From the NCBI RefSeq assembly GCF_000585375.1, contig NZ_KK073874.1, forward strand, positions 2,418,001 through 2,482,000: a stretch of 64,000 nt of DNA. Direction: 5' to 3'. The notes under the pieces are model-generated. The model did no database searches and had not been told where the DNA came from. It worked only from the letters and a program-made list of their open reading frames with translations. The translations under genes and the position numbers were made by a program. Shown piece by piece: positions 48,475-57,689 of the stretch. This DNA comes from Cryptosporangium arvum DSM 44712 (GTDB lineage: Bacteria > Actinomycetota > Actinomycetes > Mycobacteriales > Cryptosporangiaceae). Position 1 is the first letter of the stretch, and each line of letters begins with the position of its first letter.

Positions 48475-49653
48475 ATGAACTGGCCTCCCACGGCCGCACT
48501 GCCCGCCGACGCCGACGCGGCCACGCTGGTCGGGCGGGTGTGGCGGCCGGGCCTCGGTCCGTCCGTCGTGGCCGTCCGCGGCGGGGAGCTGGTCGACGTC
48601 ACCGGCGCGTTCCCGACCGTCCGGGAGCTCACCGAGAGCCCGGATCCGGCCACGGCGCTGGCCGACGCACCGGGCGAACCTCTCGGCCCGCTCGCGGAGA
48701 TCCTCGCGAACACCCCGCCGGAGACCCGGGACGCCACCCGGCCGCACCTGCTCGCCCCGGTCGACCTCCACGTCGTCAAGGCCGCCGGCGTCACGTTCGC
48801 CGCCTCCATGCTCGAGCGGGTGATCGAGGAACGGGTCCGCGGCGACGCCGGTGCCGCCGCCGACGCCCGTGCCGACATCCACGCGCTCATCGGCACCACC
48901 ACGCCCCGGCCCGGCTCGCCGGAGGCCGCGAAGCTGCGTGAGGTGCTCGTCGCCGAGGGCCGCTGGAGCCAGTACCTCGAGGTGGGCCTCGGCCCCGACG
49001 CCGAGATCTTCACCAAGGCGCCGGTGCTGGCCGCGGTCGGCACCGCCGTCGACGCCGGGGTGCGCCGCGACTCCACCTGGAACAACCCGGAGCCCGAGGT
49101 CGTGATCGTCGTCTCGTCGGCCGGCGCGGTCGTCGGCGCCACGTTGGGCAACGACGTCAACCTGCGTGACGTCGAAGGGCGTTCGGCATTGCTGTTGCCG
49201 CAGGCCAAGGACAACAACGCCTCGGCGGCGCTCGGCCCGTTCCTGCGTCTGTTCGACGCCGGCTTCGGGCTCGACGACGTCCGCGTCGCGACCGTGACGC
49301 TCACCGTCGACGGCGAGGACGGCTACCACCTCGACGGCGAGTCCTCGATGGCCGAGATCAGCCGCGACCCGGCCGAGCTCGCCGCCCAGCTGATGCGCAG
49401 CCACTGCTACCCCGACGGCGCCGTGCTGTACCTCGGCACGATGTTCGCGCCCACGGCCGACCGGCACACGCCCGGGCTCGGGTTCACCCACGACGAGGGC
49501 GACGTGGTGACGGTCGCGTCGCCCCGGCTGGGCACGCTGACCAACCGCATCCGCCCCGCCGACGCCTGCGAACCGTGGACGTTCGGGCTCGCGGACCTGA
49601 TGCGGAGCCTGCGAGAGCGATACGTCCGGGAAGCACCTGAGGAGCGTTCATGA
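48475..49653 (+). CDS. Fumarylacetoacetate-hydrolase-family protein (2-keto-3-deoxy sugar acid dehydratase-like)
   Basis: A 392-residue FAH-fold enzyme: KAAGVTFAASMLERVIEERV, LEVGLGPDAEIFTKAPVLAAVG (metal Glu/Asp region), NNPEPEVVIVVSSAGAVVGATLGNDVNLRDVEGR (conserved metal-binding E-x-E and GNDVxxRD) and LLPQAKDNNAS. Together with the next gene it matches the pair 2-keto-3-deoxy-pentonate dehydratase plus ketoglutarate semialdehyde dehydrogenase of the oxidative (Weimberg-like) pentose pathways, where FAH-family dehydratases are known. The GGAGG ribosome site is before ATG 48475. It overlaps the next gene by four bases. Confidence 0.88.
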   Translation: MNWPPTAALPADADAATLVGRVWRPGLGPSVVAVRGGELVDVTGAFPTVRELTESPDPATALADAPGEPLGPLAEILANTPPETRDATRPHLLAPVDLHVVKAAGVTFAASMLERVIEERVRGDAGAAADARADIHALIGTTTPRPGSPEAAKLREVLVAEGRWSQYLEVGLGPDAEIFTKAPVLAAVGTAVDAGVRRDSTWNNPEPEVVIVVSSAGAVVGATLGNDVNLRDVEGRSALLLPQAKDNNASAALGPFLRLFDAGFGLDDVRVATVTLTVDGEDGYHLDGESSMAEISRDPAELAAQLMRSHCYPDGAVLYLGTMFAPTADRHTPGLGFTHDEGDVVTVASPRLGTLTNRIRPADACEPWTFGLADLMRSLRERYVREAPEERS

Positions 49654-51071
49654 GCACCGTAGAGGCACTGACGTCGGCGGCCGCGGCGGCGGCGCCCGAG
49701 CTGGACGCGCTGGGGCGCGCCGGGCGGGCCCGGCTGTTGCGCGCGGCGGCCGACGAGATCGAGACCCGGCGGGACGCGCTGATCGCGACCGCCGCGCGCG
49801 AGACGCACCTGGGCGAGGCGCGGCTCAACGGTGAGGTGACGCGCACCGCGTACCAGCTGCGCGTGTTCGCCGACGTCCTCGACGAGGGCTCCTACCTCGA
49901 GGCCACGATCGACCACGCCGGCGACACCCCGATGGGCCCCGGCCCCGACCTGCGCCGCCTCCTGGTGCCGCTCGGCCCGGTCGCGGTGTTCGGGGCCTCG
50001 AACTTCCCGCTGGCGTTCTCGGTGCCGGGCGGCGACACGGCCTCGGCGCTCGCGGCCGGGTGCCCGGTCGTCCTGAAGGCCCACGAGTCGCACCCCGACA
50101 CGTCGGTGTCGGCATTCGAGGCGCTGCAGGCGGCGGTGGCGGCCGTGGGCGCCCCGGCCGGGACCGTCGGGCTGGTCCACGGCCGCGAAGCGGGCGCGGA
50201 GCTCGTCACCGACCCGCGGATCACCGCGGTCGGCTTCACCGGCTCGCTCGGCGGTGGGCAGGCCCTCCGCGCGCTGATCGAGACGCGCCCGGAGCCGATC
50301 CCGTTCTACGGCGAGCTCGCCAGCCTCAACCCGCTCGTCGTGACCCCGGCCGCGGCCGCGGCCCGCGCCGAGTCGATCGCCGACGGGCTGGTCGCCGCGG
50401 TCACCGGCTCGCTCGGCCAGCTCTGCACGAAGCCGGGCCTGATCTTCGTCCCCGCCGACCCGGGAGGCGACGCGCTCGTCGCCCGGATGGCCGCCGCGCT
50501 CGCCGAGGTCCCGGCCGGGCCGCTGCTCAACGACCGGGTCGCGGAGGGCTTCGCCACGATCGGCACCGCGCTGCGCTCCCGGCCCGGGGTCGCCACCGCC
50601 GCCACCGGAACGGGGGAGGGCGCCCTCCCGGCGCTCCTCACCGTCGAGGCCACGCACTTCACCGCCGACCTGGCCGAGGAGTGCTTCGGCCCGCTCGCGC
50701 TGCTCGTGCGCTACGAGTCGGAGAAGGAGCTCGTCGAGGTGCTCTCGACGCTTCCCGGCTCGCTGACCGGCACGATCCACTCGGCCGACGGCGACGACCT
50801 GGCCCCGCTGCTGGCCGTGCTGCGGCCGCGCGCCGGGCGCCTGCTGTTCGACGCCTACCCGACCGGCGTCCTGGTCGCCTGGGCGCAGACGCACGGCGGC
50901 CCGTGGCCGTCGACGAACACCGTGCACACCTCGGTGGGCCCGACCGCGATCCGCCGTTTCCTGCGTCCGCTGACGTGGCAGAACGCGCCCGAGCACGTGC
51001 TGCCGGAGGAACTGCGCGACGGCTTCCGGGGCATTCCGCGCCGGGTGGACGGCGTGTTGCGGATAGGTTGA
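49650..51071 (+). CDS. Alpha-ketoglutarate semialdehyde dehydrogenase (2,5-dioxovalerate dehydrogenase)
   Basis: A 473-residue aldehyde dehydrogenase of the KGSADH group: [61 protein letters not shown] (catalytic Glu) and [15 protein letters not shown] (catalytic Cys), with [13 protein letters not shown]. It oxidises 2,5-dioxopentanoate to 2-oxoglutarate, feeding pentose or sugar-acid carbon into the TCA cycle. ATGA overlap with the FAH-type dehydratase. The upstream dehydrogenase and aldonate dehydratase are not in the window. Confidence 0.92.
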   Translation: MSTVEALTSAAAAAAPELDALGRAGRARLLRAAADEIETRRDALIATAARETHLGEARLNGEVTRTAYQLRVFADVLDEGSYLEATIDHAGDTPMGPGPDLRRLLVPLGPVAVFGASNFPLAFSVPGGDTASALAAGCPVVLKAHESHPDTSVSAFEALQAAVAAVGAPAGTVGLVHGREAGAELVTDPRITAVGFTGSLGGGQALRALIETRPEPIPFYGELASLNPLVVTPAAAAARAESIADGLVAAVTGSLGQLCTKPGLIFVPADPGGDALVARMAAALAEVPAGPLLNDRVAEGFATIGTALRSRPGVATAATGTGEGALPALLTVEATHFTADLAEECFGPLALLVRYESEKELVEVLSTLPGSLTGTIHSADGDDLAPLLAVLRPRAGRLLFDAYPTGVLVAWAQTHGGPWPSTNTVHTSVGPTAIRRFLRPLTWQNAPEHVLPEELRDGFRGIPRRVDGVLRIG

Positions 51072-51075
51072 GGGG

Positions 51076-51525
51076 GTGCGCCCGCCCCTGCCGCCGTTCA
51101 CCGCCGAGACCGCCGCCACCAAGGTCCAGGCGGCCGAGGACGCCTGGAACACCCGCGATCCCGAGCGGGTGTCCCTCGCTTACACCGAGGACTCGGTCTG
51201 GCGGAACCGGGACACGTTCCTCACCGGCCGGGCGGCGATCGTCGAGTTCCTCACCGCGAAATGGGAGCGGGAACTCGACTACGCCCTGCGCAAGTCACTG
51301 TGGGCGTTCGCTGGGAACCGGATCGCGGTGCGCTTCCAGTACGAGTGCCGCGACTCCTCGGGGCAGTGGTGGCGCAGCTACGGCAACGAGAACTGGGAAT
51401 TCGACGAGCAGGGCCTGATGCGCCGCCGCGAGGCGAGCATCAACGACCTGCGCATCACCGAGGACGAGCGGCGCATCATCGGTCCGCGTGCTCCCGGTGA
51501 CGAGTCCGAACTGCCGTTGCAGTGA
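51076..51525 (+). CDS. NTF2-like protein (DUF1348 family)
   Basis: A 149-residue nuclear-transport-factor-2-fold protein: [53 protein letters not shown], then [27 protein letters not shown]. The catalytic role is unknown; relatives are small, often dimeric proteins. GTG 51076 follows the aldehyde dehydrogenase stop by four bases but the protein need not share its pathway. Its last 50 bases overlap the convergent tctA gene, a long overlap for two real genes but supported by conserved residues to the end ([10 protein letters not shown]). Confidence 0.88.
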   Translation: MRPPLPPFTAETAATKVQAAEDAWNTRDPERVSLAYTEDSVWRNRDTFLTGRAAIVEFLTAKWERELDYALRKSLWAFAGNRIAVRFQYECRDSSGQWWRSYGNENWEFDEQGLMRRREASINDLRITEDERRIIGPRAPGDESELPLQ

Positions 51526-52993
51526 GGCGTCGCAGCACCGGCCAGAGCAGGATCACCGCGATCGTCACGTAGATCACGTACGACAGCGCGCCGCCGAGCA
51601 GACCGGACGGGTCACCGCCGGAGAGCTGGAGCGCCATCCGGCCCTGCCGTTCGGCGATCGGGCCGAGGATCACCCCGACGATGAGCGGCAGGACCGGCAG
51701 CCCGAACCGGCGCATCCCGAAGCCGATCAGGCCGAGCACCAGCAGCAGGAGCAGGTCGAACGGCTGGGCGTTGACCGCGTACGCCCCCATCGAGGCGAAG
51801 AACAGGATCCCGGCGTACAGGTACGGGCGGGGCACGCGCAGCAGTTTGGCCCAGAGCGGGGCGAGCGGCAGGTTGAGCACCAGGAGCATCAGGTTGCCGA
51901 TGAACAGGCTCGCGATCAGCGTCCAGACCAGCGACGACTCGCGTTCCAGCAGCAGCGGGCCGGGCTGGATGCCGTAGCTGGTGAGCGCGGCGATCATGAC
52001 CGCGGCGGTGGCGTTGGTGGGCAGGCCCAGCGCGAGCAGCGGCACCAGCGTGCCGGCGGCCGACGCGTTGTTCGCGGCCTCCGGGCCGGCGACGCCCTCG
52101 ATCGCGCCCCGGCCGAACTCCTCCGGGTGCCGGCTGAGCCGTTTCTCCAGTGTGTACGAGAGATAGGTCGGGATCTCGGCGCCGCCGGCCGGCATGACGC
52201 CGAACGGGAACCCCAGCCCGGTGCCGCGTAACCAGGGACGCCACGAGCGGCGCCAGTCCTCGCGGCCCAGCCACGGCCGACCGACCGGGATGACCTGCCC
52301 GATCGTGTGACGCAGGTGCGCGGCCACCCAGAGCGTCTCGCCGACCGCGAAGATACCGACGGCGACGACGATGACGTCGATGCCGTCGGCCAGCTGCGCC
52401 AGGTCGAGCGTCAGCCGCTGCTGCCCGGTGACCCGGTCGATCCCGATCAGCCCGATCGTGAGGCCGAGCAGCAGCGCGGCGAAGCCCCGGATCCGGGACG
52501 CGCCGAGCACCGCGCTGACCGCGATGAAGCCCAGCAGCATGATCGCCAGGTAGTCGGGCGCGCCGAGGCTGACCGCGAACGTGACCATCAGCGGGGTCAC
52601 CAGCACCAGCAGCAGCGTGCCGATCGTGCCCGCGACGAACGAGCCGATCGCCGCGGTGGCCAGGGCCTGGGCCGCGCGGCCGGCCTTGGCCATCTTGTTG
52701 CCCTCGATCGCGGTGACCACCGACGACGACTCGCCCGGCGTGTTCAGCAGGATCGACGTCGTGGAACCGCCGTACATACCGCCGTAGAGGATGCCGGCGA
52801 ACATGATGAACGCCTGTGTCGGCTCCAGCCCGTAGGTCAGCGGGAGCAGGAGCGCGACCGTCATGGCCGGTCCGATGCCGGGCAGGACGCCGACCGCGGT
52901 GCCCACCGTCACGCCCAGGAGCGCGAACAGCAGGTTCAGCGGCGTCACGACGCCGGCGAATCCGTCGAGCAGGCTGCTCAGATCGTCGATCAC
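51476..52993 (-). CDS. tctA: Tripartite tricarboxylate transporter large permease TctA
   Basis: A 505-residue membrane protein with about 11-12 segments. The family motifs [43 protein letters not shown] and [41 protein letters not shown] are all present. It forms the channel with TctB; the binding protein TctC delivers citrate or another carboxylate. GTG 52993 has AGGGA upstream and overlaps the tctB stop by four bases. Order is tctC-tctB-tctA. Confidence 0.93.
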   Translation of the reverse strand: MIDDLSSLLDGFAGVVTPLNLLFALLGVTVGTAVGVLPGIGPAMTVALLLPLTYGLEPTQAFIMFAGILYGGMYGGSTTSILLNTPGESSSVVTAIEGNKMAKAGRAAQALATAAIGSFVAGTIGTLLLVLVTPLMVTFAVSLGAPDYLAIMLLGFIAVSAVLGASRIRGFAALLLGLTIGLIGIDRVTGQQRLTLDLAQLADGIDVIVVAVGIFAVGETLWVAAHLRHTIGQVIPVGRPWLGREDWRRSWRPWLRGTGLGFPFGVMPAGGAEIPTYLSYTLEKRLSRHPEEFGRGAIEGVAGPEAANNASAAGTLVPLLALGLPTNATAAVMIAALTSYGIQPGPLLLERESSLVWTLIASLFIGNLMLLVLNLPLAPLWAKLLRVPRPYLYAGILFFASMGAYAVNAQPFDLLLLLVLGLIGFGMRRFGLPVLPLIVGVILGPIAERQGRMALQLSGGDPSGLLGGALSYVIYVTIAVILLWPVLRRLTATAVRTRHREHADR

Positions 52994-53523
52994 AGGATTC
53001 CCTGCAGTATCCCGGCGGGCAGGGCGACGCCCAGCCCGATCGCGAACCCGTAGAACGTGGCCAGCGCGAGCGTGACCGCGACCGCCAGCGACACCAGGTG
53101 CCGGCGCGCGCCGAGAGCGAACGCGGTGCCCCAGAACAGCAGGGAGCCGCTGATCACCCAGCCCAGCGGTTCGATCAGCACGGCGTTGAGAGCGAACGCG
53201 GCGAGCACCAGCACGACCGTCCGCCAGTCGATGGGCGAGCCCGGGTCGACGTCCTCGCCGCCCTCCGGCTCGCCCCGGCCGCCGCGGGCCACGTCGATCG
53301 CGTAGAGCACGGCGACGATCAGCAGCAGCACTCCGATCAGGATCGGCACCGGCCGGGGCCCGATCGGGTCGTTGCTGTTCGTCGCCGGATCGGTGCGTGC
53401 GGCGTCGATCAGCACGAGGACGCCGACGACGGCGAGGAAGGCGCACACCCCGTACTGGGCGCGGTCGGGCCGTTCCTCGGCCGGCGCCGCGGGCTCGGCG
53501 GGCGCCGCGGGCTCCGTGCTCAC
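52990..53523 (-). CDS. tctB: Tripartite tricarboxylate transporter small permease TctB
   Basis: A 177-residue protein with four membrane segments ([98 protein letters not shown]), the TctB pattern with EPLGW. An Ala/Pro/Glu-rich N-terminal tail precedes the first segment. Starts at GTG 53523, overlapping tctC by four bases and tctA by four, so the three proteins are made from one message. Confidence 0.9.
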   Translation of the reverse strand: MSTEPAAPAEPAAPAEERPDRAQYGVCAFLAVVGVLVLIDAARTDPATNSNDPIGPRPVPILIGVLLLIVAVLYAIDVARGGRGEPEGGEDVDPGSPIDWRTVVLVLAAFALNAVLIEPLGWVISGSLLFWGTAFALGARRHLVSLAVAVTLALATFYGFAIGLGVALPAGILQGIL

Positions 53524-54521
53524 GTCAGGCCGAGGCTGGTCAGGATGTCGGCGACGGCCTTGTCCTGCTCGGTGAGGAACGTCGCGAACTCGGTCCCGGT
53601 CGCGAACGCGTCGGTCCAGCCGTGTTTGGCCAGCTCCGCCTTCCAGGCGTCGGTGCCGTGCATCCGGGTCAGCACGTCGATCCACCGCTGCTTGTCCGCA
53701 TCGGAGATCCCGGGGGGTGCCACGATGCCCCGCCAGTTGGTGAAGACCAGGTCGATGCCCGACTCCTTCAGCGTCGGCGCGTCCTTCACCATGTCGAGAC
53801 GGCTCTCGCTGGTCACCGCGAGCACGCGGACCTGACCGGCCTCGATCTGGTCGAGGAACTCGCCGACCCCGCTGGCTCCGAACGCGATCTTGCTGCCCAG
53901 CAACGCCGGGAGCAGTTCGCCGCCACCGTCGTAGGAGACGTAGTTGACCTGCCGCGGGTCGATACCGACGGCTTTCGCCAGCTGCATCGGCAGCAGGTGG
54001 TCCGGGCCGCCGGGCGAGGAACCGCCGCCGACCGCGATCTTCTTCGGGTTCGCCTTCCACGCGGCGACCAGGTCGTCGATCGTGCGGTACGGCGAGTTCT
54101 TGGGCACGACGATGGCGCCCGACTCCTCGATCAGCTTCGCGATCGGCGTCGTCTCGGTCAGCTTCGCCGGCGACTTCTGGGTGTAGGACGAGCCGACCAC
54201 ACCCAGGCCCATCTGCATGACCAGGTCGCCGTTGCCCTTCTCGTTGACGATGCGCTGCAGCCCGACCACCCCGCCGGCGCCGGAGAGGTTGAAGACCTCG
54301 ACCCCGACGGCGATCCGGCTGTCCTCCATGACCTTCGCGAGGGTCCGCGCGGTCGTGTCGTAGCCGCCGCCGGGGCTGTTCGGCACCAGGATCCGCAGGC
54401 CGCTGACGGGTTTCCCGGACGTCCCGCCCGCGCCGTCCCGGTCGGCGGTCGCGCCGCACGCGGTCGTGGCCAGCAGGGTCATCGCGGCGAACGCGGCCAG
54501 CACCCTAGGCGTTCTTTTCAT
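53520..54521 (-). CDS. tctC: Tripartite tricarboxylate transporter substrate-binding protein TctC
   Basis: A 333-residue lipoprotein binding protein: signal with lipobox TTAC at about residue 22, [66 protein letters not shown] and [16 protein letters not shown], all typical Bug/TctC features. It binds a small carboxylate outside the membrane. First gene of tctCBA and divergent from the sensor kinase gene; the kinase/regulator pair presumably induces the transporter when its carboxylate is present. Confidence 0.93.
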   Translation of the reverse strand: MKRTPRVLAAFAAMTLLATTACGATADRDGAGGTSGKPVSGLRILVPNSPGGGYDTTARTLAKVMEDSRIAVGVEVFNLSGAGGVVGLQRIVNEKGNGDLVMQMGLGVVGSSYTQKSPAKLTETTPIAKLIEESGAIVVPKNSPYRTIDDLVAAWKANPKKIAVGGGSSPGGPDHLLPMQLAKAVGIDPRQVNYVSYDGGGELLPALLGSKIAFGASGVGEFLDQIEAGQVRVLAVTSESRLDMVKDAPTLKESGIDLVFTNWRGIVAPPGISDADKQRWIDVLTRMHGTDAWKAELAKHGWTDAFATGTEFATFLTEQDKAVADILTSLGLT

Positions 54522-54619
54522 CGCGATTTCTCTTTCGTTTCGGGAGCGTCCGACGCGATGATGATGAGCCCCACCGATGCCGTCATTGCGTTGTGTAACC
54601 AGTGGAGGTTTTATTCATT

Positions 54620-56257
54620 GTGGTCGTGACGTCGCGGCGTTCCACGCTCGCGGGCCAGCTCCTGGCGCTCCAGCTCGTCGTCATCGTCGTGGTGCTGGTC
54701 GCCATCGCCGCGCTGTCGGTGGCGCAGTCCGCGGCCACGTTCGACCGGGTCGAGGGCCGGCGGGTCGCGGCACTGGCCGAGCAGCTCGCCGACAACCCGC
54801 TGGTGCGCACGCAACTCGGAGAGCCGGCGCCGGGCGAGACGCTGGCGCCGCTGGTGCAGACGATCCGGACCCAGTCCGGCGTCACCTCGGTCACGATCGC
54901 CGACGCGGACGGGATCGTGGTGAGTTCGACCGATCCGCTGCTGACGCGGGGGCGGTTGCCGCTGGGCAGCGCCGGGGTCGCCGACGGCCGGAGCTGGTCG
55001 GGCGAGCTGCGGCTCAACGGCTCCCTGGAACTGGTCGCGCAGGTGCCGGTGCTGGGCGCCGAACCGCAGAACCTCGGCCGGCAGCTCGGCGTCGTGGTGA
55101 TCGGCGAGGCCTCGCCCACCCTGCAGCAGCGGGCCCTGGACGCGTCGTCGCACCTGGCGATCTACCTCGGGCTGGCCAGCGTCGTCGGGCTGCTCGGCTC
55201 CTGGTTGCTCGCCCGGCGCATCAAACGCCAGACGCTCGGGCTCGAGCCCCGCGAGATCGCCGGGCTGGCCGAACACCGCGAGGCGATGCTCTACGGCATC
55301 GCCGAGGGCGTCATCGCGCTCGATCCCCACGACCGCGTCACGCTCGTCAACGCGGTCGGTCTGCGCCTGCTCGACCTGCCGGAGGAGTGCGTCGGCGCGA
55401 CGCTCACCGAGCTGGGCGTCGAGGGACGGCTGGGGGAGGTGCTCACCGGCGGCGCGCGCGACGAGGTCGTGCTGCGTCGCGGCCGCGTGCTGGTGCTGAA
55501 CCGGATGAGCGTCACCAAGGACGGGCGTCGGCTCGGCTCGGTGACCACGCTGCGTGACCGCACTGAGCTCGCCCAGCTGGAGCGGGAGATGGGCTCGTTC
55601 CGCAGTTCGACGGAGTTGTTACGGGCGCAGGCCCACGAGTTCGCGAACCAGCTGCACACGATCTCGGGGCTCATCCAGATCGGCGAGTACGACGAGGTGG
55701 TGCAGTACGTCGAAGCGCTGGCGGACCACCGCGAGTCGCTGGACCTGACGCTGACCAGCCGGATCCACGACACCGCGGTCGCGGCGCTGCTGATGGCGAA
55801 GTCCGCGCAGGCGGCCGAGCGCCGGGTCCGGCTGCGCGTCTCTGAACGCACCGGGCTGGGCCGCCTCGAGGCCGAGGACGCCGCCGACATCGCCACCGTG
55901 GTGGGCAACCTCGTCGACAACGCGCTCGACGCCGCCGCGGTAGCCGACGCCGGGGACGACGCCTGGGTCGAGGTCGAGCTGCGTCACGACACCTCGACGG
56001 TGGAGATCGTCGTGCGTGACTCCGGTCCGGGGATCGCGCCCGAGCTCGCCCAGGAGGTCTTCACCCGGGGGTTCACCACGAAGGCCGCCGAGGGCGGCGA
56101 GCGGGGGATCGGCCTGGCCCTCACCCGGCTCGTCTGCAAGCGCCACGGCGGTGAGGTGTCGGTCGCGAACACCCCCGACGGCGCGATGTTCGTCGCTCGT
56201 CTGACCGTCGGGCGCCCGATGGAACCGGTCGACGCCCGCGAGCGCGTGGACGCATGA
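54620..56257 (+). CDS. Sensor histidine kinase, CitA/DcuS type
   Basis: A 545-residue kinase. A membrane helix at about residues 12-35 is followed by an outside PASp/Cache-like domain (AALAEQLADNPLVRTQL, TIADADGIVVSSTDPLLTRGRL) and a second helix (AIYLGLASVVGLLGSWLL). Then come a cytoplasmic PAS (GIAEGVIALDPHDRVTLVNAVG), phospho-His in LLRAQAHEFANQLHTISG, and HATPase VGNLVDNALDAA, DSGPGIAPE, ERGIGLALTRLVCKRHGG. It senses a di- or tricarboxylate. GTG 54620 with GGAGG 11 bases upstream is used. ATGA overlap with the regulator gene. Confidence 0.92.
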   Translation: MVVTSRRSTLAGQLLALQLVVIVVVLVAIAALSVAQSAATFDRVEGRRVAALAEQLADNPLVRTQLGEPAPGETLAPLVQTIRTQSGVTSVTIADADGIVVSSTDPLLTRGRLPLGSAGVADGRSWSGELRLNGSLELVAQVPVLGAEPQNLGRQLGVVVIGEASPTLQQRALDASSHLAIYLGLASVVGLLGSWLLARRIKRQTLGLEPREIAGLAEHREAMLYGIAEGVIALDPHDRVTLVNAVGLRLLDLPEECVGATLTELGVEGRLGEVLTGGARDEVVLRRGRVLVLNRMSVTKDGRRLGSVTTLRDRTELAQLEREMGSFRSSTELLRAQAHEFANQLHTISGLIQIGEYDEVVQYVEALADHRESLDLTLTSRIHDTAVAALLMAKSAQAAERRVRLRVSERTGLGRLEAEDAADIATVVGNLVDNALDAAAVADAGDDAWVEVELRHDTSTVEIVVRDSGPGIAPELAQEVFTRGFTTKAAEGGERGIGLALTRLVCKRHGGEVSVANTPDGAMFVARLTVGRPMEPVDARERVDA

Positions 56258-56922
56258 TCACCGTGCTCGTCGTCGACGACGACTTCCGGGTGGCCCGGAT
56301 CCACTGTGGTTTCGTGGAGCAGGTCGCGGGCTTCGCCGTGGTCGGTGTCGCGCACACCGGCCGCGAGGCCCTCGACGCGGTCGCGGCCCTGCGTCCCGAT
56401 CTGGTGCTGCTCGACCTCTACCTGCCGGACGTCTTCGGCCTCGACGTGCTGGCCGAGTTGCGCACGTCGGCCCACGACTGCGACGTCCTCGTCATCTCCG
56501 CGGCCCGGGAAGCCGACGCCGTGCGCGGGGCCGTCCGCAACGGGATCGTCAACTACCTGCTCAAACCCTTCGGCTTCGACGATCTGCGCCGCCGGCTGCA
56601 GCAGTACGCCGCCCAGCGGGCCGGCCTCTACGCGACCGAGCTGGAGAACCAGGCCGACATCGACCGCGCGCTCTCGCAGGCCGCGCGCTCGGCGACGCAG
56701 GCGCTCCCCAAAGGACTGAGCGCGGAGACGGCCGCGCTCGTCGAGCGGACCGTGCGCGCCGCCGCCGTGACGCTGTCGGCCGCCGAGTGCGCGGACCGGG
56801 CCGGCATCTCCCGGGTCAGCGCCCGCCGCTACCTCGAGTTCCTCCGCGACACCGGCCGGGTCACGGTCACGCTTCGGTACGCACAGGGCCGCCCCGAACG
56901 ACGCTACCGCTGGTCGGACTGA
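56254..56922 (+). CDS. Response regulator, CitB/DcuR type
   Basis: A 222-residue regulator: receiver domain VLVVDDDFRVARIHCGFVEQV, phospho-Asp in LVLLDLYLPDVFG, Lys in NYLLKPFGFDDLRRRL, a linker, then a helix-turn-helix region at 160-215 (AAVTLSAAECADRAGISRVSARRYLEFL). It is the partner of the CitA-like kinase and most likely activates the divergent tctCBA operon. Its end overlaps the convergent TetR gene by 19 bases. Confidence 0.92.
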   Translation: MITVLVVDDDFRVARIHCGFVEQVAGFAVVGVAHTGREALDAVAALRPDLVLLDLYLPDVFGLDVLAELRTSAHDCDVLVISAAREADAVRGAVRNGIVNYLLKPFGFDDLRRRLQQYAAQRAGLYATELENQADIDRALSQAARSATQALPKGLSAETAALVERTVRAAAVTLSAAECADRAGISRVSARRYLEFLRDTGRVTVTLRYAQGRPERRYRWSD

Positions 56923-57596
56923 CCCGGCTGCACCCCGCGCACACCCTCGATGAACAGGTCCAGGCCGAGCTCGAAGTAGGCCGGCTCGTTTCCGCAGTCG
57001 GTGAACGCGTCGGCCGAGGCCACCATGTTCGGGAACCGGTCCGGTGACAGCGCCTGCAGCGACGCCCGCTTCAGCCGGATGTGGTCCTCGCGCGCGGCCG
57101 GGTCCTCGCCGACCATCAGCCCCGGCTCCTGGGTCACCAGCGCCACGATCGTCTGCAGCGCGTGGCCGGAGAGCTGGGCCGACTGCTCGGGCGTGAACCC
57201 CGCGCCGCGCAGCAGGCCGAGGGCGCGCTCGGCCAGCTGCAGGCCCGGCTCGGAGAGCAGGAACCTCGTCTTCACCAGGTCGGCGACGGCCGGGTGGGCG
57301 CGCAACACGGTGAGCAGCTCGGACAACAGGTGACGCAACTGCTCGTGCCAGGGCCCGCCGGACCCGGCCGGCAGCGTCACGTCGGAGAGCACCTTCTCGG
57401 CGATGCCGTCGAGCAGCCGGTCCTTGTCCTTGAAGTGCCAGTACAACGCCATCGGCGTGACGCCCTGGTCCTGGGCCAGCCGGCGGATGGTCACCGCCTC
57501 GAGCCCTTCGGCGCCGGCGAGCGCGATCGCGCAGTCGACGATCCGCTCCCGCGTGAGCCGCTCCTTGACCGCCGCATCCGCCCGTTTTCTCGCCAC
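56904..57596 (-). CDS. TetR-family transcriptional regulator (TetR class C-terminal domain)
   Basis: About 230 residues. The helix-turn-helix at residues 15-60 reads RERIVDCAIALAGAEGLEAVTIRRLAQDQGVTPMALYWHFKDKDRLL, followed by the TetR_C drug-sensor domain type. GTG 57596 (MARKRADA) is preferred; a TTG at 57605 is possible. It is divergent from a DHA2 exporter with a 22-base perfect palindrome between, so it is the likely drug-responsive repressor of that exporter. Confidence 0.92.
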   Translation of the reverse strand: MARKRADAAVKERLTRERIVDCAIALAGAEGLEAVTIRRLAQDQGVTPMALYWHFKDKDRLLDGIAEKVLSDVTLPAGSGGPWHEQLRHLLSELLTVLRAHPAVADLVKTRFLLSEPGLQLAERALGLLRGAGFTPEQSAQLSGHALQTIVALVTQEPGLMVGEDPAAREDHIRLKRASLQALSPDRFPNMVASADAFTDCGNEPAYFELGLDLFIEGVRGVQPGQSDQR

Positions 57597-57642
57597 GATT
57601 GACAACTATACGGCGTACATGTTTCGCTCTCAACCGTTCCTA

Positions 57643-57664
57643 TACGACGTACATGTACGTCGTA
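57643..57664. promoter_or_regulatory. 22-base perfect palindrome, TetR operator
   Basis: TACGACGTACA followed directly by TGTACGTCGTA is an exact self-complementary 22-mer. A related half (TATACGGCGTACATG) occurs at 57607-57621 nearer to the TetR start. The pair fits an operator controlling the exporter plus a weaker autoregulatory site. Confidence 0.75.
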
Positions 57665-57689
57665 CGTGAGTAGACGAGGCGAATCAGCT

